From positions 152,138-216,137 of the forward strand of contig NW_006763131.1 of NCBI RefSeq assembly GCF_000264905.1: a stretch of DNA of 64,000 nt. Direction: 5' to 3'. Numbering within the stretch: the first letter of the stretch is position 1; every line of letters starts with the position of its first letter. This document shows, piece by piece, positions 34,186 to 47,400 of the stretch. This DNA comes from Stereum hirsutum FP-91666 SS1. Taxonomy: Eukaryota; Basidiomycota; Agaricomycetes; Russulales; Stereaceae. The notes under the pieces are model-generated. The model worked only from the letters and a program-made list of their open reading frames with translations. It ran no database searches and was not told where the DNA came from. The translations under genes and the position numbers were made by a program.

Positions 34186-36874
34186 ATGTATAAGCGCGCT
34201 ATACCACAGATGCCGTTGTCTTCTTGCTTGTTAAGGGCTTTATGTCTGGTGATAGGTATAAACTTTGTCAAGGGGCTTACCATCACTTCCGATCCCGGGG
34301 CACTAGTGAACAAAACGTTCACGCATATCGTTGTAGGTGGTGGTACGGCAGGTGTGTACGTCCGATTCCCAAAGTGATTTTCACAGGTTGTCTGATTGTC
34401 AGATTCAAAATTCATGGGCGTTTTATAACAGGACTGACTGTGGCTAGTCGGCTCGCTGAGGAACCGTCGTTCAGCATCGCAGTTATCGAAGCAGGTCCGG
34501 ATGCTCAGAACGATAGCGTGGTTAACGATCCAGCGAAGTTTGTCTTTCTACAAAGCAAAATAATTCACTGCTTACTTTATGATGCATTTCCCATCCGATC
34601 AAACAGCGAAGCAACGGTACAGTCCGCCTACAGTTGGCGATATTATACGACCCCACAAGGAAGTAATGGTGTAAATTTATTCCTGATGCAGTAAGTTTTG
34701 GCTGAAAGTAACGCATAACCACGAAATCACCCTGACCCTGCATTATCATATAGGGGAAAGGTATTGGGAGGTAGCTCATCCACCAACGGGATGGAGTGGA
34801 CCCGGGCCACAATTGATCAATACGACACGTTTGAACGTCTTGGCAATGATGGTTGGAATTCGGTCAATATGTTCAAGTACGTCGATCCCTTGTCCTGGCA
34901 CTTTACCCCATTCCACTCATCTCCTCATTGTCTTGCAAAGGTACATGAAGAAGTCAGAAGGTTTCAATCAGCCCTCGTCCTCTCAAACCGCTCTCGGCGC
35001 GACTTGGGATCCCTCACCCTCAGTCCATAACACCATGGGTCCGGTCTCCGCATCGTTCCCTAGTCCTTATTCTGCTGGCGGCTCCTTTGGAGCGTACATA
35101 TATTCTCTTCTAGCTTACTTCGCTCCTGTCGGCCTCGTTCAAAACGTAGACGCATGCTCTGGTATCCCTAATGGTGCGGCGCGAGTCGCATACTCCATCA
35201 TACCTGGTCGGAACACCAGCAATGAAACGGAAGGTAACATACGGGCGAGCAGCGCAAGATCATACGTTTATCCTTGCCTAGAGCAGCGGGGTGCAAAAGA
35301 AAACCTAGTGATTTTGGTGCAGCACCAGGCGATCGGGATCGTCTGGGGAGACGATGCTGTGGATGGAAATGCGACGGCTGTCGGGGTTATATTCGTGAGC
35401 ACGCCCGTGGAGAATGGGACCGTTGATGGTCCCATATGGGAGGTGGTGACCACAGATGAGGTTATTGTCGCGTCGGGAGCGATTGGTGTAAGTCCACTTC
35501 ACTTCCCGACCGGTAATGCAACTGAAGAAGACTCGTTTCGATCTTTTTTTGGCGTACTATCAGAGTCCGCATTTCCTCGAACTTAGTGGTGTCGGAAATT
35601 CGACGTGAGCCGCATTCTTGATTTTCTCAGCCCCAAGAGCTTATTGCGTTTTCAGGATCCTTTCTTCAGTAAATATCCCTGTCAAAGTACGTCTCCGTCT
35701 TCAATACACATTCTCATTCCCTTACTCGTTATCATATAGATCGACCTACCCTCCATCGGGACGAATCTTCAAGATCAAGCCCTTGTTTCTGTAGAGTACA
35801 ATAGCTCCGCCTCGGTGCCACCTTCCTTCATCAATACGACGAACGCCCCTATTGAGGGAATCGCCGCATTCTTCACACTCGGCCAAATATTAGGTTTTGG
35901 GAACGGAAATATGAGTGCTCTGCAGCTCTCAACTAGCGTGCATGAGAGGGCGAAGTACATCGTGGCGACTGGCGGATTTACCAACGAGGAGGCGTTGCAG
36001 AGGATCTTGAAGATACAGGCGGAGAGTATGGTCGATAATGACGGTGAGCCTTGACAAGACCTTGTGTATCCGAGTACAACGCTGTTTATCTCCTCTCGTT
36101 CGTAGCACCTGTGGTGGAAATGTCGTGGGGATCAATTGAAGGGTTTGTTGGGTCGGTTGTGTGGCCCCTACTACCCCAAAGGTTTGCGTTCCCCATTCTT
36201 CTCTGAATACGACTCACTGATATGGCTCTCTCAGTCGGGGCACAGTTCACGTCCAGTCCTCCAATCCCGCTATCCTTCCGCGTAGTAAGCATCCGTTTCC
36301 GTCCTTCATCTTCTTTCTTTGTACTGACGCTCACCCAGTAAATCCGGCCTACCTCCGCGGTCCCTCCTTCGACCTTCACCTCCTCTCCAACGCCACGAAA
36401 GCCGCACGTTCAGTCTCCCAGACTGCACCCCTCTCTAGCATCGTCTCTGAAGAGCTCGTACCCGGTCTCGCCTCAGTGCCGCTCAACGCTTCGGACGAAG
36501 TATGGCAGGACTGGGTCCTGCAGAACATACAGCCAGTGAAGCATCCGCTTGGGACCGTGGCGATGTTACCAAAGGAAATGGGAGGTGCCGTCGGGAGTGA
36601 CTTGAAGCTCTATGGGTCTAGCAATGTGAGGGTTGTTGGTAAGTTTGTCACGAGGATGTTTGTTTGCTTCCGATATGGCATGTCGTGACGAATGTGTCTT
36701 AATAGATTCATCCATCATCCCGATCCAGCTCAGTGCGCATTTGAGCGCGACGGTGTACGGTATCGCTGAGAAGGTACGCTCGGTTCACTGTAGAGCGGAA
36801 CAATGGGCTGATCATATTATATTGATGGTGCATGGTTTTTGCAGGCCGCAGATATTATCAAGGGCTGTCTCTGA
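34186..36874 (+). CDS. Secreted GMC-family FAD oxidoreductase (aryl-alcohol/glucose oxidase-like), copy 1
   Basis: ATG 34186 gives a signal-peptide-like start (LLRALCLVIGINFVKG). The FAD-binding fold HIVVGGGTAGLTVASRLAEE is assembled across an intron. GMC signature 1 region: GKVLGGSSSTNGMEWTR. Signature 2: ASGAIGSPHFLELSGVG, again across an intron. The catalytic-His region is QPVKHPLGTVAMLP, and the C-terminal active-site block is PIQLSAHLSATVYGIAEK followed by AADIIKG; stop at 36872-36874. About twelve exons, roughly 620 residues, with several Asn-glycosylation sites (NTSNETE). Such enzymes oxidise alcohols or sugars and yield hydrogen peroxide outside the cell, often supporting lignocellulose decay. 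All key residues are present. Two relatives lie at 56376-57465 (broken) and 62379-64000. Confidence 0.88.
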
Positions 36875-37106
36875 GAGTAAAATTGGAGTGTAGAACGTAT
36901 TACGAACACTTGTCAGAGTTGTTAGATAATGGGAATACAAGCTTTCTGCAGACACTCGAAAACGGGTCAATCGTGCGGACACAAGTGTCAGAAGTCCTTT
37001 CATTGGATTCTTTACTGCAGCATCTCGAACCATTGAACTATCCTCCACACGCCTCTTGGTCCATCTCTTTTCAAGTTCCACTGACCTAAAGAAGTGCAAA
37101 GGTTAG

Positions 37107-38382
37107 TCAAAAAAAAAAAAAGAAGGAATTCATGAAACGACATGAACGGAATCGCTGACCAAACCGAGCCCGCAAAAGCGTATCACAGTGTTTACTCGCT
37201 TCTTCGACCAAGGTCATCGCAGTGGTCTGCGTGATCTTGCGATTCCAAGGGTCTGACTCAACAGACACCAAATTGAGGACTTTAAAGTGGGTGAGACAAG
37301 CCGCCACCGATAAGCTGGTAGTCTGGGAAGTGCCAAAAGGTGGATGATACCATGAGTGGAATGAATACATAGTTATTTGATGCGGCTGATGACGACAAAA
37401 GGGTGGAGCACGGTGACTTACAACAGCTTCGCCATGATCGTTCCAATTCGCAAAGTCGACGCTTAACTCCTCGAGCATCGGTAGCTCTTCCTTGAGATCC
37501 ATGAGATATGGAAGTGTTCTTTCTGCTGGAATCAAGAGCCAGACCGACTTTAGTCCCGTGAATTTCCCCAAGGGATGGATAACATCGAAAGGATCGTGAT
37601 CAAGATCCATGAACCGATCTTGATGCAGGCCTGCAAAGCGTAAGTTTGGGTTGGGTTGTAAGCCCGCCCAGTACGTGAAAGGGGCAGTGAACCGTTCGAG
37701 CTCGGGGAAGGTAAGTTCCTCTCCCAGCTCTTCGTCTTCGAGTCCGTCGATGATGAGCTCAATATCTTTGAGGCGAGGGTGGCTGGAAAGGAAGTCGACA
37801 AGGTTAGGATCTTGGTCGGATTCCATCTCTATTCTGAAGGTACGGAGGGAGGGCAGACGGAGAGTGTCCAGAATTCCGAGCGACCCCACTATCGGATTCA
37901 GGGCACCGTCAATGTCGAGTGACTCGAGGCTCGGAAGAACGACAAATGCGCGTTTGAGAAGCGCAATGAGAGTTTCCTGGGCAGGATCCCACTCCATCAG
38001 GTCGCTGAATACGTAGAAAGATTAGCTTGCTAGACACCTGCATTTCATTATGTTCAAATAACCAGATGACCTACCTTGGAAGCTGCGTAACCGTGACACT
38101 TTCGACAAGAGCCGCCTTGTCTGGCTTTTCCATGACGGTCTGGCACCATTTCTGCGCTCGACGAACAAGATCTTCTGTGTCTGCGGCATTCCTGCCCGTG
38201 CAGCGTATCGTGACGTACCGGTACAGATAACGGACCGTGAGCTCGTGAAATACACGATTCGTGCGACACAATGCCCATAGAGAAGATTTTGGAACCAGCT
38301 TCGCGATTTCTGTGAGCAACTCAACGGGAAGTCGTGGAGCTTCTAGGTATTTCTGTGCTCCGAGACCACGTGTGAGGACCAT
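37107..38382 (-). CDS. F-box-type protein, family 1, copy a
   Basis: ATG 38382, three exons, about 385 residues. An F-box-like core opens the protein (LPVELLTEIAKLVPKSSLWA, LCRTNRVFHELTVR). Leucine-rich segments follow (FVVLPSLESLDIDGAL, LRLPSLRTFRIEME, PMLEELSVDFANW). The last exon gives TTSLSVAACLTHFKVLNL and HCDTLLRARFGQRF, ending in a phenylalanine run coded by a poly-A tract on the plus strand (37110-37122). Intact copies lie at 54816-56094 and 60783-62079. The gene is convergent with the GMC gene (ends 233 bp apart) and shares a 317-bp divergent promoter with the family-2 gene at 38700. Substrate-receptor function in SCF ligases is inferred from the fold. Confidence 0.8.
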
Positions 38383-38699
38383 GGCAGTTCTAATGACACG
38401 CCCTAGTGGTATGCGGTGGGATGATGGGGTGCAATGACTGTCGCTGCGAAATTTGAAGGTGGTGAATGAAGAGTGAATGTTGGTGAACAATTGGTGAATG
38501 TGGCGTCGGGAACAAGAGGCTTGTCACTCCGTCACGGGGAAGGAAGGAAATGTCAATGATCACGTCACATGGTGTCGTGCCTTTGTGGCTCTTTGTGGCT
38601 CAGCGGGCCGGTCTTGCAAAACTTGCAAAACTCTCTTTTCACATCTCCTCTTCGTCGCCTCCCGTTGCCATTAAGCATACCTTTCTAACGGTGTTTGTC
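38383..38699. promoter_or_regulatory. Divergent promoter of F-box families 1 and 2
   Basis: 317 bp between two ATGs on opposite strands (38382 minus, 38700 plus). It holds repeated TTCACC/GGTGAA-type words and a GTCACATGG box near 38565 that resembles boxes upstream of the other family-1 copies. Confidence 0.45.
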
Positions 38700-40301
38700 A
38701 TGGGGACCACAAGTGCAGTTACTCTTCCTGTCGAACTTCTCAGTGCTATCGTCACCTTCGCTGCTGAAGATGAAGTCGACTCAAGACCTATGCTACTATC
38801 TCTTTGCCTTGCCAGTCGCGTCCTCCACGAGCTTTCGATTCGTCATCTATATCGCCATGTGCCAATCCGCTGTTCTGAAAGATCACTGGAAGAAAAAGAT
38901 CTGGAGCACGGAAAACAACCGGTCATTCGAAGTATCAGGATGTGTGGGGCCCTGCTCCGAAACAAGTATTCCATAAGAGAGTTCGTTCGTGTCGTGACAC
39001 TGGAAGAAACGCCCGAGTAAGCTGTCGCAGTCTCATATCAGTTTTGAGGTGACAGTACATATTGACCGTTGTACACGCTCAACTCTCTCGACGCACAGCC
39101 ACGCCGTCCTCAAGATGGTCCTGAGGGTTCTCGCCAATCTTCCCCGCCTCGAATCTCTCCGTTTTGAGATCAAGTTCCAAAAATGCGACCAGCACTGTCC
39201 TCTTTTTATCCCCTTCTCCTGTCCGGATCATCACGAATACGAAGATCCAACAGAGGTATTATCGAATCTCCATATCCCAACGTTGCAAGACTTCAAGATC
39301 GAGGCACGCATGGTACACTCTCCCACCGTCGCTCGCTTCCTGCAACGACACGCCCAGTCATTGCGCACCATCAAACTACGCATCGACGACGCCGATGAGC
39401 CCATCAAGAGTCTTCTGCGTGAGGACGACGTCCCCGGGCCTTCGAATTGGCCATTGAAACGCGCACCCTGCCCAGGCTTGCAGCTCTCTCTACCCCTTCT
39501 CGAGAATCTGAGTGCGCCCGTTCCGTACTGGGAGATCCTCGATCCTAATGCATGTCCGATGTTGATGTATGCGACCTTGCTGAAGAGTCCGACGTTGTCC
39601 TGGATGCCGGTTTATCCCTTGCGCTACTGTCGTCGCGTTCATGCCTTGAGTTTTCAGATACCAGCCACAGTTAAGGCGACGGAGACATGCTTGCACTTCG
39701 TAAGGAAGCTGGCAATATACGACATGAGGATCGAGTACTTTGCATGTCGGGATGATGCCTCTGAACTGGTATGGCATTCGCAGCACGGCGTGGTTGTTGA
39801 TCACTGAAAGTCGTACTCATCTACGAGACTGCTTACAACAGGTACTGCTGGAGTGTATCGCGAGATCGCTCAAAGACTTCGGCTTTAGGATGCTACAAGC
39901 TCTGTTCGTCATAACGTCGAACACCTCCGGAAGTGAACACCTGTTGGCCGTCGAAGAGGTCGAGGAAGTACCTATGATTATTGGGGATGCCTGCTCTAGC
40001 CTACGTCAATGTGTCTGGGGTGAGCCCTCTTTCCGCCTTTCGGATCGATCATATACGCAATACAGAAGGAGAGGGTGTCTTGAGCTGACATATCATTATT
40101 TGATCGGCGATAGACGACTGCGATTGGAGGAGAACAACCACCGAAGCACAATGGGAGACTGTGCGTGGGCCTCTGGGTCCAGATGAAGACGAGCATATGC
40201 AACCTAAGGAAGACGAGCATGTGCGGCCTGAGGAAGAAGAGCCTATGCAGCCTCGGCGTAGCCGCCGGATACAAGCACGAAAAGCCTTGCTGAACGCTTG
40301 A
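38700..40301 (+). CDS. F-box-type protein, family 2, intact copy
   Basis: ATG 38700; four exons with introns at about 39015-39107, 39772-39842 and 40019-40111. The protein opens MGTTSAVTLPVELLSAIVTF with an F-box-like helix set (CLASRVLHELSIRHLYRHV). It continues with leucine-rich text (VLANLPRLESLRFEIKF, SLRTIKLRIDDADEP) and ends in an acidic tail of three eight-residue units (HMQPKEDE, HVRPEEEE, PMQPRRSR) followed by a basic RRIQARKALLNA. About 450 residues. A broken inverted copy lies at 57952-59558, and a small relic at 41119-41400. Function is unknown beyond the likely F-box role. Confidence 0.75.
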
Positions 40302-40790
40302 TCGGTGGTGTGTAATGCAGTCCTTCCGCTTCCGTATACATTTGACCGACAGTCCCCGAGTTATCGTGTACTATATTTTCTGTGTAGTTTCGCCCATGCA
40401 CATCATATGAGATATTGATGTGAGTGTAGTCACGAGTACTCTGATCCCTCAAGAGACGTGGTTACACGCAGACATAGGCGGAAGCTTAATGACATAGATG
40501 CGCTGAACCCTCGAGTCAGAAGACGAAGAAAAAAAATGTCAGTCAATATTCTTCGTGTGGTCAATGTGGCGTCGCCGAGACACTCGATCAGTCCTGTATT
40601 CGTGTGCGCATTGGCGTTTGAATCATTTTTTTGCTGCAAACCACCGTGTCTGGCAATACCTCTCCATCTTGTATCGTCGCGGAGAACACAGAAACTCTGC
40701 CTGTTGTGTCTGTTGGTGACTTCCACCTGATGCCTTCGACTGCTTCTTCTCGAACGAATGCTGAACTATATATTGCTATCTCTTCTAATA
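40302..40790. repeat. 3' flank of F-box family 2, inverted repeat of 57460-57951
   Basis: Downstream of the stop the plus strand matches the reverse complement of 57460-57951 over about 480 bp with small indels. Both encode by chance the same minus/plus peptide MRDQSTRDYTHINISYDVHG. This marks the end of the large inverted duplication. Confidence 0.8.
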
Positions 40791-41118
40791 GTTCAGTCTC
40801 ACATGAGCTTGTCGTACCGCAATGTGGCAATCTACTGTTAAGAATGGTCTCGAGAAGACACAATGAGTCGTTTGCTATCGACCTTCTTCGTGAACACTCC
40901 ATACGTTTACCATCGGCCGTTTCACGTTCAGCGTCCTGGTAGCAACCTCATCCTGAGAGTCCTCGACAGGTTGTCACATCTAGGGTGGCGCCTTCGTGCA
41001 ACAGATATTTCCGTCGTGCTCGAAATATTTCTCTAGCCAGGTTTATCTAGACTGGAGTCTCGATGTAATTCACATCGAGCGTCAGCACTCCTGCCCATCA
41101 GGAGTTCAAACATAAAAA

Positions 41119-41400
41119 ATGGAGAAGTGTAAGATCGGCACACACAAAGACGGTGATAAGCTTCTTGTAGCCCACCCAGAGTCACTGCAGATCATCAGAC
41201 CCCGTATCGACAACGTTCAGGAGCCGCTCGATAGCATCTGCTGCCATGATGGGGGCCCTGACTCTCGTTGGCCGTTGTATCGCTACCCTCTCCCAGGCTT
41301 AAAACTCCTTGCCCAAGTTGACAGCGCTCACTTTCCTCGAGTATATGCTGGGATATTCTCAACGCGCACGTCCATTCATCTGTGGCATAATAAGTACAGA
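41119..41400 (+). pseudogene. Relic of an F-box family 2 gene
   Basis: The frame beginning near 41119 reads HPESLQIIRPRIDNVQEPLD, then DSRWPLYRYPLPGLKLLAQV. This matches, at reduced identity, the family-2 text QSLRTIKLRIDDADEPIKSL and SNWPLKRAPCPGLQLSLPLL in the same order and spacing. No F-box start or C-terminus is nearby, so it is an old fragment. Confidence 0.6.
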
Positions 41401-41958
41401 GGCACCTCCGTAGTGGATGAGTATGCAAGCGGGGAGTACTAAGAGGTAGATATGCATCGTTTGGTCCCAATAGATATGCACGCATGCTCATAGTCAAAGG
41501 CCACGTAACGGGAGAGGCTGAAACATGACCGAGAGAGATAAAAGAAAAAAGTCAAACGAGAAAAATGGTGGAAGGCGTAAGTAAGGTAGGCTAGCTAGCT
41601 ACTGGCGTAGACTAACGATACGAAGGGAAACGAGGATGAGACTACGAGGATGCGAATATGTATGAAACGTACTGAGGCATGTTAGAAAGAACTGGATACC
41701 GAGGAAACTAAATAGTAAGGGCCATGAGTATGCGAGACAGCGAAAGAAACCAAACGAGAGGTGCCGAAAGGTGGCGAGAGTTCAAACCGGGGTGTCATCG
41801 AGGAAGGAAAGGAGACCATCTTGCGAGAACATGAGGCGAAGTAGTATAAGTACGAACGCTAGAACGTATGCATGACTGACCCCAAAACGATCATGCCAAC
41901 TGCAGCCACTCCGATGCCTGATAATCGATACGAACGGCGAGCCTGACAATGCTACTAG
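41401..41958. other. Intergenic region
   Basis: About 560 bp, purine-rich on the plus strand, between the relic and the 3' end of caspase-like gene 2. No gene seen. Confidence 0.35.
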
Positions 41959-44329
41959 CTAGGGACATCGCCTCTGTACGACTTGAACCGTGATCTCACC
42001 CCAAAGCAGAGGGGTCGAGCTCTCGGCACGCCGAAGACCACGCGGCTGTGTCTTGTCCGCCACATGTGCCTCGAAAGGGGAATTTTGCGGGATCATTGAT
42101 AGATCGACGTATTCCGTCGTGAGAAAAAGTTTGAAATGCCCATTATCGATATCTTGTCCCTCACGAAGAAAGAATTTGAGAGGTGCAGCGCCAGCGGGAC
42201 CGTACCCTATGGCTAAGGAAGAGCCGTGGGGGGGAAGGGGGGGGTCTGGTTTGCCGGTGGAGGTAGAAACAGGAGGCTCGTAATAACTCGCTAGTAAGAG
42301 AACGAAGAACGACAAGATATGTCAGTGCATAGTAAACCTATCACACAGATGTATTGAACACGGATTTCTACTTACTGATGCTGTAGTCGCTGTTGTCAAA
42401 GTAGAAAAGATAGGGATATAAGGCGTACGGAGACGAGTTCTTGATTTTCATTCCGTAAATCTTGTCATTGTCTACCACGAGATCAATGACACTACCGACT
42501 CCTGGAACTTGGTTGATGAGGCTGTCGCCGGTGATAGGCGCAGGCTCAGACGTCGCATTATCCACATTCTCGAGCTCCATGAATGAAATAGTGACTCGTG
42601 CCGAATGGGACATAACATCGTTCGGAGGACGTCTTCGCAGATGATAAAACCAGTGCGAAGTGGCAGAGATGATGGAGTAGAGGGAGCGACAGTCCGGCTC
42701 GAAGGTGAATGGAAGACGTTTGAATTCACTCTGAGTGGGAAGGTCGGAGATCGACGGTAGACGGAAACTGGTGAGGTCATCGAGGACGACTCTGCCGTCA
42801 GCAACGGAAATGATTACATCTGCCTCGGTTTCTCCACGAGGTACCTTTGTGTAGGTATTGATGCGGCGACCGTCATATTTCATCCTCAGATGTTCGAATA
42901 TTTCATCCATAGGAAGGCCAAGGCCAAATTGGATGCAAAGAGAAACCGGATTCTCTCCTGGTTTTCGCGCAGGAAAGCGAGCGTCAGATGCAGGCAGACA
43001 TTCCCTGAGCTCAAACTGGCCATCAACGCTCCGAATGATGAGCGAAAGGTCCGGATTGAGAGCGTGAGCTAGAGGTGAGGTAGGGACTGCGCTCGTAGTG
43101 AACACCGGGCGATTGAGATTAATGCCTACGCATTGTGGATCTTGCCTGGCCGATACATTTGTGGTGAAAATATATTGAAATGAGCTATACGCATCGATGC
43201 CAGGCTTTATAACCCACAAATAACGGACAACTTACCCTGGAATGTGGGGAATCATCCCCATAAGTTCATTGAAACTGATACTTTCGCGAAGCGCCAACTT
43301 GAGTCCCTTGATTAGGGCCGTCGTGAACATGCCACGCCCACCGGATTCCCACGCCCTTTGCTGTACACCGCAGGAAGTGATTAGCGTATGAGAGTGGATC
43401 CCCTTAAGCACGAACGCAGGTGGGACGTTTGTTCCGCGAGGGCGTCTGTCTTCTCTATGCATTGCCTCTATATCCCAATTGGTGTGGCAACGAGAAATGA
43501 GAGTGTAGATGCCACTGTTACGCGCTGGCCCACGGACCGCGGACTCGAAACTCGACCGACAGCAATCGAATACCACCGTCTATAGGATCACAGAAAGAAA
43601 TACGAATATAAACCCCAAAATCCCCGCGTGGGAAACATAGATAGAATAGCTCACAATATTGTTACCCTTTGTATCAGCGATGCGCTCCATGTACCTTACG
43701 AAGTCGTGGTACGGTATTGTCTCCGCGTGTTCCCCACAGTCATGAGGGACGATGAACTGGATGTTACTGGCGTCGGTCTGACCTTGGTCGTTTGTCCACG
43801 CAGCAGAGCCACCGTGGCCGGCGTAATAGATGAATATCGGGTCGCCTCTCCGAATTAGAGGATTTGAAGATAGCGCTTTAAGCTCCCGGATGATGTCTTC
43901 TCGCGTCGCTTGCTGGTTGATCAAGTGTTTTATATGTGGCGTAAAGGCGTGATCGTTCGCGGACATGAGAGTATGAATAGCCGTAGAGTCGGCAACGGCG
44001 CCGGATAGATTGGGGATTTTTGTAGACTGGTATTCATCGATTCCGATGACGAGGCAGTACAATGGCGTTCGGGATCTGGAAAGGTGAAGGCTGGATAAGA
44101 ACAGGTCAACATGGTGACGTGGTTGAGCAAACCTTTGAGAAGCTTCCTGCCATTCGGCAGTGAGCTCCTGGGCCGATGGGGCCTGCGTCAGCGACAGCAC
44201 CTGGGCTGGTAAGATATGCACAACATCAGGAGTAGAGTTAGCAGGCACGCTAGATATGGTCTTGAATAATGCCAGTGTTCGTGCGTACGAGAGATCAAAA
44301 CTAGAATGAAGACTAATAAAAGCATCCAT
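41959..44329 (-). CDS. Caspase-like (peptidase C14) protein 2 with altered catalytic motif
   Basis: Paralogue of the gene at 28487-31067, in the same orientation. The caspase fold opens LYCLVIGIDEYQSTKIPNLS, keeps the His site IFIYYAGHGGS, and has TVVFDCCRSSFES where gene 1 has DCCHSGSG: the catalytic Cys is kept but the following His and Gly are replaced. The C-terminal extension is conserved (FYFDNSDYSI, IGYGPAGAAPLKFFLREGQD, KLFLTTEYVDLSMI) and ends at 41959. About 680 residues from ATG 44329. An alternative start at 44434 (MGLSHLSAG) would splice to two hydrophobic segments (MLLLVFILVLI, LACLLTLLLMLCI), like the membrane segment of gene 1, but I could not connect that frame cleanly to the protease. 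Confidence 0.78.
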
Positions 44330-44434
44330 GAATAAGGTATATTCTGGAGCCCTTCAGACATAGGCATCAGCGACGAAACAATGAGCATAAAACTATGGGA
44401 GGAACTAACCTGCGCTGAGGTGACTCAATCCCAT

Positions 44435-47400
44435 TGAGGTCTGTTGCTTTGTGTCGCGGTAAAGTAGGCCGATGAGCTCGTGAGTTCAAAGGATATCGGA
44501 TGTAAGTCTTGCAGGTGAAGGCTCTTATTATCTATACGCGGGTTCTCATTCATGAAGTGGAGCTAATTATATATTCTCCGAGTACCTGACATGTTCCATG
44601 GCCGCGATCGATGCTCGGAAATTGTGGTGTCGAGTCTGCTTTTTCTGCACGCGGCACGATCAAGCAGCACAAATGAGGACCCCTGTGTATGTGGACGGAT
44701 GTTCGGTCCTGGTGCTCCCAAAAGTCTCTTGACGTCCGATCTATAATGCGACGAATTCAGCCCGTCGCCACTGGGATCCTAGGAGCCTTGATCCTCGTGC
44801 GACCATAACAGGGGTCCCGAAGTTTGCTCTTAATTTTAGAGGTGATACGGAGTAAAAACATGATACGCCTGGCAGACTCGAGGACAGCTGGAAGTACAGC
44901 AATTCGAGTCACTCGTGCTGCGAACGAGCTGATGTGATTAAGCTCCGGTGCGGAAGTGGGAGGAAAATGAAAAACAAGGGTGAAGAAACAGTGACGTGTG
45001 GGAGACATGAGGCCGTTTTCACAGCGGATTTGAGGCGCTGAGCGCCGGACGGCTAGTTCAAAGGAACTCAAGAAGCAGAAGTAGGCGGATTGAAACATGA
45101 CATAACTGACGAGCTGTTCAGCGCGCGAGCAGATCTAACCAGCCGCCTGTGGCATGTCTGATATGTTGGGTTCTTTTAGACAGGGCTTCAAAACAGGCTG
45201 TGTTGTGATATAGATACGTATACGAGGGCACCACCAAAAACACCTAAGGTGTTCATGATCCACAAGCGGGGGTTAAAATGGTGCATCAGCACCTACTCCC
45301 GAGGTTTGAGAGAGCGGTCATGAGGTCTAATTCGAGATCTGAAATGCGGGGGCACTAGAGTAGAATGTGTCCTCATAGACCTGAGACGAAAATACACTGA
45401 ATTCGTGGCAATGGTCATAAGTCCAAGTTCGATTCAGAGTTAAAGAACCTGGCCTCCAACGGCCAAAGTCAGCCTAAGACAGGTCTCGAAAACCGATAGG
45501 CAAACCCCTGGTCCAGGAGTTTTTCGCATTGACAGGATTTCCGTGAGGTATCATGTTCCCGAGAACGGGTGCCGGGGCAGCTCTGAGCCCATCCGGAGTA
45601 CATGCTCTCATGCGGAGGCTAAATCGCAGCCCATGAACAGACTGACATTTGTGAAAGCTTTCAGCAGTCCTGTTTCCTCTCTTGTGCGAAAGTCAACGAA
45701 AGTTACGAAAGGAAATGATTCACAGACATCGGAAACATGGGATTGACCTTTTGCGACTTTGATCCTAGCGCGTCAGCGCCTCGGTCTGCGAGATTTGCGA
45801 GGATCATATAGGCGGCTTTTGGCCCGAGGAAGAGTGAGGCATGATCTGGGACAGACGTGACTTTCCTCGGGAAACTCACACTAGACCCGTCAAATTTATG
45901 GACATATTCACAAGTCCATGGATTCCGAATTGCCATGACCGAAATCAGCCCAAGATAGGTCTCCAATCCAAAAATCAAGCCCATTAATATCTCGCAGATT
46001 GTCCCCGTATTTTGGGGTGCTGACTCTGGCGGAGGTACAGTATGTTCCCAAAAACGGGGGCCAGGACAGCTCCTCCGGTGAAGCCTCGTACGGGGGCAAA
46101 CTTGCAGCCTAAGGACCGACAGACCTCTAGGGAAGCTGTCGAGGGTCGAGGGTCCTGTCTTCCCTCTCGAGGTGCGCGACAGTCGATGGAAATCATAAAA
46201 AGAAAGAACTCACAAACACGAGGAAGAAGCGTGGTCGCAGACGGGAGGAGACGCGATGACCATTCCGTGGTGCTGGATATTCTGTTCAAAAAGAAAAATT
46301 TCAGAAGTCGCCGAGAAGAAACAGTGACTGTGTGCTCCGTTCATTCCCTCGAGTGCAGTGCATGTACAGGCTAGATAAAGACCCCCGGCAGCCACCAGAG
46401 GTCCGATCCAACTCAGAGGTTTTACATATGCACGACGGCGAGGAGGCCTTGCCGTACATACGCGCAAAGGATCATCAAGCCTGTGGTTTCGTCCGAAAAA
46501 CGACGCACATTCATCGGACCTTAGCATCCTCAGAAATCATTCAAAATCGAGAGATACTCACAAAGCTATCGATGGCGATGGCGGCGCCACGGTGTTCTTT
46601 GGCTATTGATCCTCCTGTGCAAATGTAGAAATTAGAGGACGCAATGTAAAAGACACGAGGAAAGCATTCTTCGGAAGAGATGCGACGGAGCGCTCGGTAG
46701 ATATTGGGTTGAGTATAATCGGTGCATCTGCCCAGAAATGGCCAAGAGCATGACGGTGACTGTGTCCTGTCTTTCCGCGTGTCCATCATGTAGTAGGCTT
46801 GTAACAGTGATCGATTGGGTCTGTAAAGGATACTGAACTAGTAGGTGTTGCAGGAACATGCGTGCCACATGCGTGTCGGAATTCGTTAAAGAGCTTTTGG
46901 ACTTCCTATGCTAAGGCTTGCGAAGGCCGAGAAAAGTCTATAAGAGAAGGGCTGGCCTATATAAAACCAGATATGAAGAAGTCGCCTAGCCATAGATGAA
47001 GGTTGAAGTGGATGTCAATGGTCCCGATGAATGCGGGTACACTTGCTAAGGACGCCAAGAATATTTCCCGACTGGCTGAACAATAAAAAGACAACAAGCA
47101 ATCATGCGTGAGGTTTGGATTATTTTCCTGGAGCTCAGAAATTTAGAGGAGAGGACAGGAAGTGTTCACGGTGAATATAGACGATGACCTTCCGAGGGCT
47201 GGAGTTGAATTGCGAGGGTAAGAATATGGCTGCGTACCTCGTTCTGTACTCCCGCCTGTCATGATTTAGGCTCGAAGAAGGATCCTGAGACTGATGCCAT
47301 ATCCACGGAGGTCATGGCCGAAGTATGATCTGAGATCTGGATGGCGGGGCATGATCGCCCTCTCAGACCTAACAGAAAAATACAGTTAATTCATTGAAGG

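Noticed and set aside
44757..45098. 113-codon minus-strand frame in the repeat region
   Set aside because: Not conserved between repeat units and no recognisable domain.
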